A stretch of DNA of 64,000 nucleotides from Ryuthela nishihirai (taxonomy: Eukaryota; Arthropoda; Arachnida; Araneae; Heptathelidae): assembly GCA_038380435.1 (NCBI GenBank), contig JAWZYU010000028.1, positions 43,707,095 to 43,771,094 of the forward strand, in the 5' to 3' direction. The notes beneath the pieces are model-generated. The model was not told the DNA's origin. It saw only the letters and a list, made by a program, of their open reading frames with translations, and did not search any database. Below, piece by piece: positions 43,787 to 54,111 of this stretch (the first letter of the stretch is position 1; each line of letters starts with the position of its first letter). The position numbers and the translations under genes are program-made.

Positions 43787-45605
43787 AGCCAGCAGAAAAG
43801 TTAATGATGTGGCTATGTCGAAGGTTGGGCAAATGCCCGAAGTTTCTTAAGTTTGATAATGTAGAGAAGCCAATAGGTAAGAAGATTTCTGGTGAAATCA
43901 GGTTTATGCCTAATGCAGCTGGCAAAACAACTAAAAAGCCGAAAACTAACTGGAAAGATTGGAGTAATTTTCCGTTGAGGGAACTCCGTGTTGACACCAA
44001 TGTCCTTGATGATAAGGTCAATGATACGAACGAGTTGTTCAGTAATAAGGTTAAGGAAATGGTTAAGTTTGAGGTAAATAATGAGAATAGGTGTAGCAGC
44101 GATTCACCTAATGCAATTAAATTTAAGGTGGAAAAGAATATGCCTCAGTTTACTGAAGAAAATATTTATCTAAGTGATAAGTGTAAAATCTTATGCAAGG
44201 TACCTGATAAGGAAAAAGATGATAATAAAGGTACTAATATCAGAGAAAGAGATTTAGAGATTAGTGGTTTCATTGAGAGCAAAGTAAATAATAATGTAGA
44301 GAGTGACAAAATTAAATGTGAGAAGATTGATGATAAGGTAGATTTAAACAAGGATAGCAGAGATGTGGCTAAATGTAGTGAAGAAATTATTTATCTAGAT
44401 CATAAGGGTAAAATATTACGCAAGGTACCTGAGGAGGAGAAAGATGATAGTAATAATATAAATATCAGAGAAAGAAGTTTCGATCCTAGTGATTTGATTG
44501 AGAGGAAAGGGTGGCTCATTCGGTAGCGCCCCAGGCTCGTAATCTGTAGTTCCCAGGTTCGAGTCCCAGCTGGGTCAGCGTTGAGATTTATCTCCGCAAA
44601 ATTCCCCGCCCTGCCCACGGTCAGTAGGGAACACCGATGGGCTTGGAAAGACCACCGTCCGTCGGATGGGACGTTAAGCCGTGGTCCCGTGTGCGGGAGA
44701 GCCATACCCTGTGCACGTTAAAGAACACGCTGGATGGCCTTGACGGGAGGCTACCATCTGTCTCCCAACAGCTGTTCTAGTGGGTCCCCTCCCCAAACTT
44801 TCTCTGAGCCTTGGGGGTTCATGTGACCTGGCCATTTAGCCCATGGTGTGCAAAAAAGTGCCGCTCAGAGGTAAAACAACCCAAATGATTGAGAGCAAAG
44901 TTAATAATACTGTAGAGAATGAGAAAATAAAATATCAGAAGGACGAGGTTGAGATGTATTTAAGTAAGAATTTATCTGGTAAAGCGGTCGATGATTGTAC
45001 CGTAATCGACAAGAATAATAAAATTAATTGTGTAGAGAGCACGATTGATGTAATAGCAGGCAGAATCACAGATAATAAGATTGCGGAAGATTTTAGTCCC
45101 GTAAGGCCAGATGAGAACCAAATAGGTGATGTGTATAATTCTGAGGTAACAGATAGCATAGAAGTAGTGGATAAAAATAAATCAAAGGAAATTATTTAAA
45201 AGTGAAAAATTATTTAAAAGTGAGAATCTAACTGGGAAATTATGTAACATCGGAAATGCAAATATCCAGGAACAAGGTTGTAAGTATAAAGATAGTAATA
45301 TTGGGAATTATGTAAATAATAGTGAAAAAGAGAAAATGTTAAAGGAGATAGGTGAGAGATTTTTAGATAGAAATGATCTTAAGGAAGTAGATTCTACAAT
45401 CAATGAGAGAAAAGAAGTGTTAAAAGGTCAGTAAATTGCGGCCGAGGATATGAAAAGAAAAGAGAGGCAATTTTGTCTGAATGACCGAAGTAATGGCGCT
45501 AAAGGTAGAAGATCTAGCCGAGGGGCAAATCTAACAGAAAAAGGTCCCGATGTTGATACAGTCATTGGACAGAAATTGGATAAATATAGAAGAATGTAGC
45601 GAAGT
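43787..45605 (+). pseudogene. Internal ORF of the LTR element with tandem protein modules, split by SINE-A
   Basis: The open frame to 44500 and its continuation from 44886 to 45199 encode a hydrophilic Lys/Glu/Asp/Asn-rich protein. A module of about 75 residues occurs twice. It has the landmarks IYL..K.KIL.KVP..EKDD, NIRER and IESKVNN.VE. Copy 1 starts near 44150 and copy 2 near 44385, with the SINE splitting copy 2. After a stop at 45199 related reading resumes (45200-45433 and 45435-45595). No reverse transcriptase, protease or integrase motif is visible. It may be an extended gag or an accessory ORF; the function is unknown. Confidence 0.5.
44495..44895 (+). mobile_element. SINE-A, full length, in the LTR element ORF
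   Basis: Insertion at 44505-44885 with a perfect 10-bp duplication TGATTGAGAG (44495-44504 and 44886-44895). Removing the insert and one duplicate would bring the flanking frame back in register in principle, so the SINE came after the element was still largely open. Confidence 0.92.
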
Positions 45606-45719
45606 AGACCTAAGTGGTCAGTAACTACCTATTATCGTAATTTTGGTGTAACCGTAAATTCGGTGTTAACAGGGACGAGGCTAAAGAATTTGTTTCTGGA
45701 GTAAGGCACTCTATGGAGT

Positions 45720-46275
45720 AGGTATCCTCACATCCCGAGGTTTAAGGTAGAGTATAGAAACCACACATCCCGAGGTTTAAGGTAGAGTATAGAAACCACA
45801 CATCCCGAGTGGTTTCTATACTCTAAAGTAAAGTGTTTGTAAAAGTATAGAAATCACTCGGGACCATGGCTTAACGTCCCATCCAACGGACGCGACCTTT
45901 CCAAGCCCATCGGTGTCCCATACTGACAGAGTGTAGGACGGGGAGTTTTGCGGAGATAAATCACAACGCAGGCCAGGTTGGGACTGTGTCGTGACCGGGT
46001 CGAACAGGAGAGAGAGAGACGATGATATTGCTTCTTAATTCACTTCATGAATTCACATATTCGCGGGTTTTCACGCCCGTGCCACTGTATGCCTTGTTGT
46101 GCTGCATTCCCTCAGGATGTGAGTCTACCTTAAAGTATAGAAACCACTCGGGATGTGTGGTTTCTATACTCTACCTTAAACCTCGGGATGTGAGGATATG
46201 TGGTTACTATACTCTACCTTAAACCTCGGGATGTGAGGATGTGTGGTTACTATACTCTACCTTAAAGTATTTAGC
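45720..46275. repeat. Inverted minisatellite arms around an inverted LTR/SINE fragment
   Basis: The unit CACATCCCGAGGTTTAAGGT + AGAGTATAGAAACCA occurs at 45727-45850 and its reverse complement at 46125-46265. Between the arms lies the reversed solo-LTR/SINE piece. The structure can fold into a long stem. Confidence 0.8.
45855..46113 (-). mobile_element. Inverted duplicate of the solo-LTR/SINE-A junction
   Basis: The reverse complement matches about 48745-49000: LTR 3' end (GGGTCGAACAGGAGAGAGAG region), the CAGTC junction word and the adjoining SINE-A. Because the flanking SINE is shared, this is a copied junction and not a separate LTR insertion. Confidence 0.88.
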
Positions 46276-46770
46276 ACTCTTTGATTCTGTCTTTGTACTG
46301 CAATGGTGAAAGTGTTTATCACTCATTGAACTGCTATTCTAAATAGTTTAATGTCATTTTTGATACTATCCTAAAGTGTTTAGCACTATTTCTATGCTGC
46401 TATTCTAAATTGTTTAAGAATATTTATACCATTCTAAAATGTTTAGTACTCTTTGAACTGCTATTCTATATTGTTTAGAGTTATTTATGGTACTATTCTA
46501 AAGTGTTCAAACTAATCTAAAGTGTTCAAACTAATCTAAAGTGTTCAAACTAATCTAAAGTGTTTATAACACTTTGCATTTCTAAATTGTTTAACATTAC
46601 ATGTGGTACTATCAAAAGTGTTTAGCACTTGCTATTCTAAATTCTTCTTCACTGCTATTCTAAATTGTTTACATTATTAATGATACTGTTCTAAAGGGTT
46701 TATAAATCTTTGTGTTGATACTCTGAATAATTTACTCATGATACTATTCTAAAGAGTTTAACTATCTTTT
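46266..46770 (+). repeat. Degenerate tandem repeat, ATTCTAAAGTGTTTA unit
   Basis: Repeated CTATTCTAAAKTGTTTA words with ACTCTTTGAACTG spacers. A tight 19-bp subrepeat (CAAACTAATCTAAAGTGTT) occurs three times at 46506-46565. Confidence 0.75.
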
Positions 46771-47970
46771 TACTCCTGTGCAACAAGTACTCTTTCCACT
46801 TCCGAGCTGCAACATTTATTTCAGTACTATTCCTCTTTAGTGAAGACGTGAAACGGATACCTGAACTATCAAGTCAAATAGAAGAACTAAATAAAACAAG
46901 ACGCTATCGTGGACTATATAAAGTCCACCTTCAACAAGTGTTTGTCAGGAAGGCAGAAATAACCTCCACTTCGAAACCGCTTACTTAACGTATTATAAAC
47001 CATCGTAATGTGACAAACAGACAACCAAGACCAAAAAAAGTAACCGGACTCTTCCTTTCGTTTTCGAAATTTGATTATCAGTCTCTTGTTTTGAAGCGAG
47101 CGTAGCTTCTTAAGCGGCGTGCTGTTGCTGACAGGCAGAATATTTCATTACCTAATCCCTATTCCCCTGTGGAAAGCGAAAGACTGTATCGCCACTGCCC
47201 ATCCTTAAGAACAGTCTTCGAAACATTTCTCTAAGACTTTAAATTTATTCGCAAAGCACGAGATGAGCCCCGAGAAATCTACGAACGCCGGAAAAGAACA
47301 GATTAGTTGAATCAGCAACAATTCATCGCTTGCCTTCTGTTGTAGACAGACTTATTTTTTGCTTGCACGATTTTGTTTTCCCTTAAGTAGGTTACAAATC
47401 ATAAGCTCCAGTCTGGGAGAAGCATTTAACTGCAGAGAGAGACAGCAAGAAGGCGGGGGGGGGGGGGGAGGAGATTTAGCGAAGTAAGAGTTCGGTGGAT
47501 TTCTGGAAAGGATGGAACGAAATGATGAAAGTCGAATTGGATGTTTTAAAGTATTTCTCTTTGAAGTTGTTAGCACATTCGCAATCGGAGTTGAAATCGT
47601 CGGAATTAAAATTCGAAATCTCTTTGGATTCTATCGCTTTTCGTCAGAGATAAGAAACAAACACGTGCGACACAGAATCAAGAATATTTTCCTCTAAGCT
47701 GGCTCTTTTTCTTTCTTTTTAGGGATGAAATAGGTAGCCGGGGAAATTAGTTTTTTTATGAACCAATAATTTTCGTGAATCTTAAATACTCAAACATTGG
47801 AAGAAATGATTTTTTTTTGATTTTGTATATTTAAAAATGTTTGATATTGCCGATATAAATATATTGAAAGGAAGAAAACAGAAGGCTTGATACTTTTGAT
47901 TCTGAATGATTCGGTATCGTGATTATATCGTACGGTGTGATTATTAGTGCGAAGATGTTAGTCCACGTGT
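46771..47970. other. No recognised feature
   Basis: Unique-looking DNA with a poly-G run at 47453-47470. Open frames up to 74 codons have no domain. Confidence 0.4.
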
Positions 47971-47974
47971 GCGA

Positions 47975-49100
47975 GGGGGGTGGCTCAGTTGGAAGCGCGC
48001 CAGGTTCGTATTCCGCAGTTCCCAGATTCCAGTCTGTCATGTCCCTCGAATTTTATATTTATTTATTTATTGTATATTTTTGTTGTATTATATTGTTGTA
48101 TATATTTTGTATGTGTTCTTGGAAATGTTTGTGCTGGGATGACTCACTGTTGTTGTTTTCGGGTCTGAAGCTTGCTGCTTGTGGAAAGAATCAATGCCAG
48201 AAGTTGTTTGTGCCGTATATGACTAACTAGCCTGCGGCGTGAAGTCCACACATGAGGCGAGGGGAAGGAGTTGGAAGTATCAGTCTGTGCTTAGCTGTCA
48301 AGCGAAGAGGTCGCGTTGACACGCGTCAAAAGGACGCCATCTTTCTCAAATTAACCCTTGAAGTCAGGGTGCGATTCCAAGAGGGAATCCAGATTCTTGG
48401 AGAATCTTGTCTTTTATTCTTGTGGTTCAGGTGGAGCCACAGTGTAGGCAAAGGAAAATCCTTTCGCCGAGTTTTTGAGGTCTGTAAAGTGAGAAATTGC
48501 AGAGTGTGCAATTCTCCGCCTCATTTTTGTAATATTTCCAGTAGCAAAGCAGCAAAGGCTCATGGAGTTGAGCGCTGAATTTGATAGTAGTTTTGTGGAT
48601 TCAGAAAGAACCACAATGTGAAGCAGCAAAGGCCCACGGAGTGGAGTTCATTCCCAGCACGTAGCTGTATATAGTGTGAATAAAAATTGTGTCGTCCCTA
48701 TATAACTCTCGTGCAGTAATTGATGGACAATTGTTATTTTTCATTCAATGCAGCACAATAAGGTATACAGTGGCACGGGCGTAAAAACCCGCGAATTTGT
48801 GAATTCAGGAAGCGAATTAAGAAGCAATATCATCGTCTCTCTCTCTCTCCTGTTCGACCCGGTCACGACACAGTCCCAACTTGGCCTGCGTTGAGATTTA
48901 TCTCCGCAAAACTCCCCGTCCTACACTCTGTCAGTATGGGAACCGATGTACTTGGAAAGGTTGCGTCCGTTGGATGGGACGTTAAGCCATGGTCCCGAGT
49001 ACTGGAAGCCCTACTCTGTGCACGTTAAAGAACACTTAGGATGGGATGTTAAGTCATGGTCCCGTGTGCTGGAAAGCCATATCCTATCCGCGTTAAAGAA
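47975..49100 (+). mobile_element. Old SINE-A split by a solo LTR
   Basis: The head (GGGTGGCTCAGTTGGAAGCG) to the B box lies at 47977-48034 and the rest resumes at 48871. Its central domain is present twice in tandem (about 48965-49037 and 49038-49098), ending CGCGTTAAAGAA. Confidence 0.8.
48030..48875 (+). mobile_element. Solo LTR with 5-bp TSD
   Basis: An 836-bp LTR at 48035-48870, TGTCATGTCC...GGTCACGACA, flanked by CAGTC at 48030-48034 and 48871-48875. It shows promoter-like TGTATATAG (48666) and AATAAA (48679). It is the same family as the LTR at 41055, diverged. A lone LTR with intact duplication indicates loss of the internal region by LTR-LTR recombination. Confidence 0.92.
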
Positions 49101-49104
49101 TGAG

Positions 49105-49885
49105 GCGGAGATGGCTCAGTCGATAGCGCGCCATACTTGTAATCTGCAATTCCCATATTCGAGTCCCAGTTGGGTCAGCGTTGAGATTTTTTTCCTCAAA
49201 ACTCCTCGCCTTTGCCCACGATCAGTATGGGACACCAATGGACTTGAAAAGGCTGCCGTCCGTCGGACGGTACTTTAAGACATGGTCCTGTGTTCCGGAC
49301 AGTAATACCCTGTGCACGTTGAAGAACACGTTGGATGGCCTTGACAGGAGGTTCCCATGTGACTCCTAACAGCAGTCTAGTGGGTCCCCTCCCCCGAACC
49401 TTTTCTGAACTCTTAGGTTCCTTGTGACCTCTTGGGGCGGGGGTGGCTCAGTCGGTAGCGCGCCAGGCTCGTAATCTGTAGTTCCCAGGTTCGAGTCCCA
49501 GCTGGGTCAGCGTTGAGATTTATCTCCGCAAAATTCCCCGCCCTGCCCACGGTCAGTAGGGGACACCGAAGGGCTTGGAAAGGCCGCCGTCCGTCGGATG
49601 GGACGTTAAGCCGTGGTCCCGTGTGTGGGAGAGTCATACCCTGTGCACGTTAAAGAACACGATGGATGGCCTTGACGGGAGGCTACCATCTGTCTCCCAA
49701 CAGCTGTTCCAGTGGGTCCCCTCCCCCAACCTTCTCTGAGCCTTCGGGGTCCATGTGACCTGGCCATTTAGCCCATGGTGTGAAAAAAAGTGCCGCTCAG
49801 AGGTAAAACAACCCAACCCTTGTGACCTCGCCACTTAGCCCATTGTGTGAAAAGAAAAGTGTCTCTCAGAGGTACAACAATAGAA
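49105..49885 (+). mobile_element. Older SINE-A split by a young SINE-A
   Basis: Diverged head to tail at 49105-49431, resuming at 49830-49885 (CGCCACTTAGCCCATTGTG). Confidence 0.8.
49420..49829 (+). mobile_element. SINE-A, full length, young
   Basis: Insertion at 49432-49817 with CCTTGTGACCTC on both sides. Same orientation as its SINE-A host. Confidence 0.92.
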
Positions 49886-49996
49886 TCTGTGAAATATACT
49901 GCCGACGAAATCATTTCACCTTAAACAGGTTAATTTTCACATTCTAAATTCAGCCCGGATTTTGATGACTAAGAATTCTGGAAAAAAAATATAGAG

Positions 49997-50395
49997 ACAC
50001 TAAAGTTCGAGTTGGGTTGTTTTACATCTGAGCGGCACTTTTTTGCACACCATGGGCTAAATGACCAGGTCACAAGGACCCCGAAACCTCAGAGAAGGTT
50101 GGGGGAGGGGACCCACTGGAACGGATGTTGGGAGACAGATGGTAGCCTCCCGTCAAGGGCCATTCAGCGTGTTCTTTAACGTGAGCAGGGTATGGCTCTC
50201 CCGCAAACGGGGCCACGGCTTAACGTCCCATCCGACAGACGACGGTCTAGGTGTAGCTGACCGAAGGTAAAGCTACTAGTTTTGCGGAGATGCATCTCAA
50301 AGCCAGCCCAGCTAGAATTCGAACCTGGGAACTATAGATTACGAGCCTGGCTCGCCACCGACTTAGCCACCCCCGCCCCACTACACTAAAGTTCG
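49997..50395 (-). mobile_element. SINE-A, full length, diverged head
   Basis: Reverse insertion at 50010-50382 flanked by the 13-bp repeat ACACTAAAGTTCG. The region between central domain and head is shortened and altered, yet the duplication is perfect. Confidence 0.88.
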
Positions 50396-50650
50396 GAAAG
50401 CTTTAATAACGATTACCAAATTCCATAAATAAGAAGCTTCAGCAAAAAAAAAGGGTGGCCTCCCTTGAAAATGCTGATAAGTTTAAGAGAAACAAAAATG
50501 ATTGAACATGAATTTTTCATGCAATTTTCAAGAAATGTTTTAAAGATCTCTAAAATCGAGAGGGAAATGTTACCCTATAATAGAAATCCAGTCTCTCCCC
50601 TCCCGTCTATATATACCCTTTGATTTTGTTTCTAGATCGTGGACTGTTAC

Positions 50651-51057
50651 CCTCGAATTTAAGGGGCGGGGGTGGCTCAGTCGGTAGCGCGCCAGGCTCG
50701 TAATCTGTAGTTTCCAGGTTCGAGTCCCAGCTGGGTCAGCGTTGAGATTTATCTCCGCAAAATTCCCCGCCCTACCCACGGTCAGTAGGGGACACCGATG
50801 GACTTGGAAAGGCCGCCGTCCGTCGGATGGGACGTTAAGCCGTGACCCCGTGTGCGGGAGAGACATACCCTGTGCACGTTAAAGAACACGCTGAATGGCC
50901 TTGATGGGAGGCTACCATCTGTCTCCCAACAGCTGTTCCAGTGGGTCCCCTCCCCCAACCTTCTCTGAACCTTCGAGGTCCATGTGACCTGGCCATTTAG
51001 CCCATGGTGTGCAAAAAAGTGCCGCTCAGAGGTAAAACAACCCAACCTCGAATTTAA
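50651..51057 (+). mobile_element. SINE-A, full length, young
   Basis: Insertion at 50663-51045 flanked by CCTCGAATTTAA at 50651-50662 and 51046-51057. Confidence 0.92.
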
Positions 51058-51430
51058 TCTTCAGACCATGTGATATTCATGGATTTCAATCATCCCTTTT
51101 GGTGTTCATGACTTTGACCCTCAAGTCCTGCAGCTTCCATGAATTTCCCTTTCCACAATTCTGTTTCTCTTGTGGAATGGGAAGAGATTGCTATAATTTT
51201 CGCATTGCCTGCATGCATATTTGTTAATAGAGTTACGAAGAATGCACCCAAAGGCCTCAGAAAAAGGGACAAACTTAAATTGAGGGGGGCGGATAAGTGA
51301 AACAAGCTCTTGTTGTCCCAAATGATCAAATGACAAGTCTCTTGAATTGTCCCAAATGATCAAATGCAAATTTTGTTTTTTAGATTTATTTGGAGAATTA
51401 AATTACAATCTCTACTTGAGCCCCATAACG
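51058..51430. other. No recognised feature
   Basis: Unique-looking. A short direct repeat (TTGTCCCAAATGATCAAATG) occurs at about 51314 and 51348. Confidence 0.45.
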
Positions 51431-51432
51431 TA

Positions 51433-51640
51433 TGGCGGGGGTTGCTCAGTAGGGAGTCCGCCAGGCTCGTAATTTTCAGTTCCCAGTTTCGAGTGGCAAC
51501 TGTGCTGAGAATTTTTTCTGATAACGCCCGTCCTTCCCGTTGAGAAAGGGGCTACAAAAAACCGCCGTCCGTCGGATGGGATGTTAAGCCCTGTGTGTGG
51601 GAAAGTCATACTCTGTACACAGAGGCATACTCTGTGTACT
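51433..51640 (+). mobile_element. SINE-A, old 5' part
   Basis: Diverged head (GGGGGTTGCTCAGTAGGGAG), weak B box and central domain (CCGTCCGTCGGATGGGATGT). No tail. Confidence 0.7.
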
Positions 51641-51975
51641 AATTTAAAACCCGCAATGCAGGAAGGAGTACGGTTAGGGACCTTCTGGGGGGGGGGCGAA
51701 ATTTTCGGAAATATTTTTTATACAGTTATTTAAAGGAACAGCCCAGAATGTTTTCTATAGCTTTGAACGAATAATAACATTTGGTGAACAATCAGCTTCG
51801 TATTCCTTATTAGAAATTCCTCTTCTCTTCTTGTGGGCCAGGACTCATTGTTTCAAAGCCTTGGGATCTTTGGGAGGTTCTTTCTGGTTTTAAACTTGGT
51901 CGTAAACTTCGTTAACAGAAGGACATGACAGTCGTGAGTGACCTCATTTTTTTCCGTCCGACTTACGATTGCTCT

Positions 51976-52352
51976 CCATAAGTCCAATGGCTCGTAATCT
52001 GTAGTTCCCAGATTCGAGTCCCAGCTGGGTCAGCGTTGAGATTTATCTTCGCAAAAATTCTCCGCCCTGCCCACGGTCAGTAGGGGACACCGATGGGCTT
52101 GGAAAGGCCGCCGTCCGTCGGATGGGACGTTAAGCCGTGGCCCCGTGTGCGGGAGAGCCATACCCTGTGCACGTTAAAGAACACGCTGGATGGTCTTGAC
52201 GGGAGGCTACCATCTGTCTCCCAACAGCTGTTCCAGTGGGTCCCCTCCCCCAACCTTCTCTGAGCCTTCGGGGTCCATGTGACCTGGCATTTAGCCCATG
52301 GTGTGCAAAAAAGTGCCGCTCAGAGGTAAAACAACCCAACCCATAAGTCCAA
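51976..52352 (+). mobile_element. SINE-A, 5'-truncated but with TSD
   Basis: It starts at GGCTCGTAATCTGTAGTTCC in the anticodon region, so the A box is missing. It is nevertheless bounded by CCATAAGTCCAA on both sides, indicating truncation during insertion. Confidence 0.9.
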
Positions 52353-52583
52353 CCTGTTGAAATCTTAACACAAAAATGTTTCCGATGTTATCGCTCTTTT
52401 TTTTTGGTTAAAATTTTCTCTCTCATTTTGCTGCTCTTACATCATTTTCTACAATAGAGGAGAAACTGAATCGTATTCAAAATAAGTTAGTTGAAACTAT
52501 GTAAGCTTTTTAATGAAAATTGACTTGAAGTCTCATATGATTGACAGCGGCCTTTCCAAGCCCATCGGTGTCCTCTTCGTCAC

Positions 52584-52925
52584 CATTATAGTCACTTTAT
52601 TAAAAACACAGAAATAAAATTTTAATTTTTGAAATAAATTTCAAAATATTCCATACATATTAATTAAAATATAATTTTATTCTGTAATTTCCAATAGGAT
52701 TGGATTGTTTTACCTCTGAGCGGCACTTTTTTGCACACCATGGGCTAAATGGCCAGGCCACAAGGACCCCAAAGGCTCAGAGAAGGTTGGGGGGAGGGGA
52801 CCCACTGGAACAGCTGTTGGGAGGCAGATGGTAGCCTCCCGTCAAGGCCATCCAGCGTGTTCTTTAACGTGCACAGGGTATGGCTCTCCCTCACACGGGG
52901 CCACGGCTTAACGTCCCATCCGAGG
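52584..52925. repeat. Duplicated segment with SINE, copy 1 (partner 55112-55452)
   Basis: ATTATAGTCACTTTATTAAA to TTTCCAATAGGATTGGATTG and the following reverse SINE-A tail are shared with 55112-55452. Identity ends inside the SINE near 52922. Confidence 0.88.
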
Positions 52926-53037
52926 GCAGGATGTAAATTTAGCGGAGATAAATCTGAACACTGGCACAGTTGGGACTCGAACCTAGGAACATCGGATTTG
53001 CGAGCCTGGCGCTCCACCTACTAATCCAACACCAGTC
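52696..53037 (-). mobile_element. Chimeric SINE-A
   Basis: The tail and central domain are young-type up to GTCCCATCCGAGGGCAGG. The head part (GGCACAGTTGGGACTCGAAC, then TGCGAGCCTGGCGCTCC) is an old, diverged type. This suggests recombination or gene conversion between two SINEs. Confidence 0.7.
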
Positions 53038-53450
53038 CCTGATGGAAAAGCTCAAAATCGTCAACTGGATTCATCGACTGAGGTGATTGGCCGAAAGGAA
53101 GAGACCATCGATCAATATATTGAGTTATTTCCACATTGTTTTCTTTCTCGACTGACTGATTAGTAATACATAAGAAAAGCAAACAGAGGTAAAAGCCGAA
53201 ATCCTTAGATTGCTTCAAGATGGAAGCAATACAGAGGATGAAAACAAATCCCCGAGCAAATTTAAACAGAGAGCAAATAAAAAACGAACGACCCAACCTG
53301 ACAGTGAAGCATTGGCGAAGTAGAAGAAGAAGATGTATTGAACGGACGGAATGAGGCAGCTAATTTATAACCAAACACCGTTCCTCAGGCATTCGCTAGT
53401 AAGTCGTTAATCCGGAGGAAATGCATCAATTATGGTTCTTCCGTTGCTCC
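53038..53450. other. No recognised feature
   Basis: Unique-looking DNA. An open frame on the minus strand (53021-53296) has no recognisable domain. Confidence 0.4.
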
Positions 53451-53455
53451 TTCAG

Positions 53456-53535
53456 GCTGATGCAAACCTCAAGGAGAAAAACTCCACCGGGATATTTAAA
53501 GTTACTCCTGGGATGAAAGTTGTGGAGGATCATTG
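53456..53535 (+). CDS. Possible host exon (80 nt)
   Basis: A pyrimidine-rich stretch ending TTGCTCCTTCAG precedes a segment open in only one of the three frames (ADANLKEKNSTGIFKVTPGM, then KVVEDHW across the junction). GTATGT, a good donor, follows. The segment is GC-richer than its flanks and lies in the longest SINE-free stretch of this region. The protein family is not recognised. Other exons were not identified, so this may be a chance arrangement. Confidence 0.3.
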
Positions 53536-53539
53536 GTAT

Positions 53540-54110
53540 GTAGTTTGGTTTATGGCAATACATTACAGGATTGACATGAATGTTTTTTTTTTCGTTTATT
53601 TATTTCCTGGTTCTTCGTCAGATTGTTTTGCATGTGAGACAAGTCTCTGAGGGAGAGAGGTGGGGGAATTTGCAGGATTCCTCGAAGATGGGGAAACTAG
53701 TTGTTTCGAAACAGTGAATGCCGTTATAATTGATTGAAAAACACAAGAAGAGTTCAGAGGCTGTTTTTGCTTTTTCTTGAGTAATGAGGCGACGTTATGA
53801 ACGCAAAAGATGTGCTGTAAGCAGAAATAATATGCTCTAAGCAAGGTCGTGAAGACTTATCAGTTATCGATGAACAAGGGAAATATATTTGGATCTCTTT
53901 GACCTTACGATATGTCTTGTTGGCTGGTGGGCGTGTTTGTTTGTTTGCCCTGCAATAACTTTCTTAATGGTTAGCTCGATTATTTCGATTTTGGTGTTAG
54001 ATTCTTTGCAGGAATGCCTTTATTTGGAAGATGAACTATACCGCTTTTCGAAAGTGAAGTTACAATTTCAAAGTATTCAAATGGAAGCTAAATTTGAATC
54101 TCTAGAAGCT
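53540..54110. other. No recognised feature
   Basis: Would be intron if the 53456 exon is real. No repeat or element recognised. Confidence 0.35.
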
Positions 54111-54111
54111 C

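Noticed and set aside
41055..48870. A single full-length LTR element spanning both LTRs
   Set aside because: The two LTRs are clearly diverged, the right one has its own perfect TSD inside a SINE, and an unrelated inverted structure lies between, so they are separate insertions.
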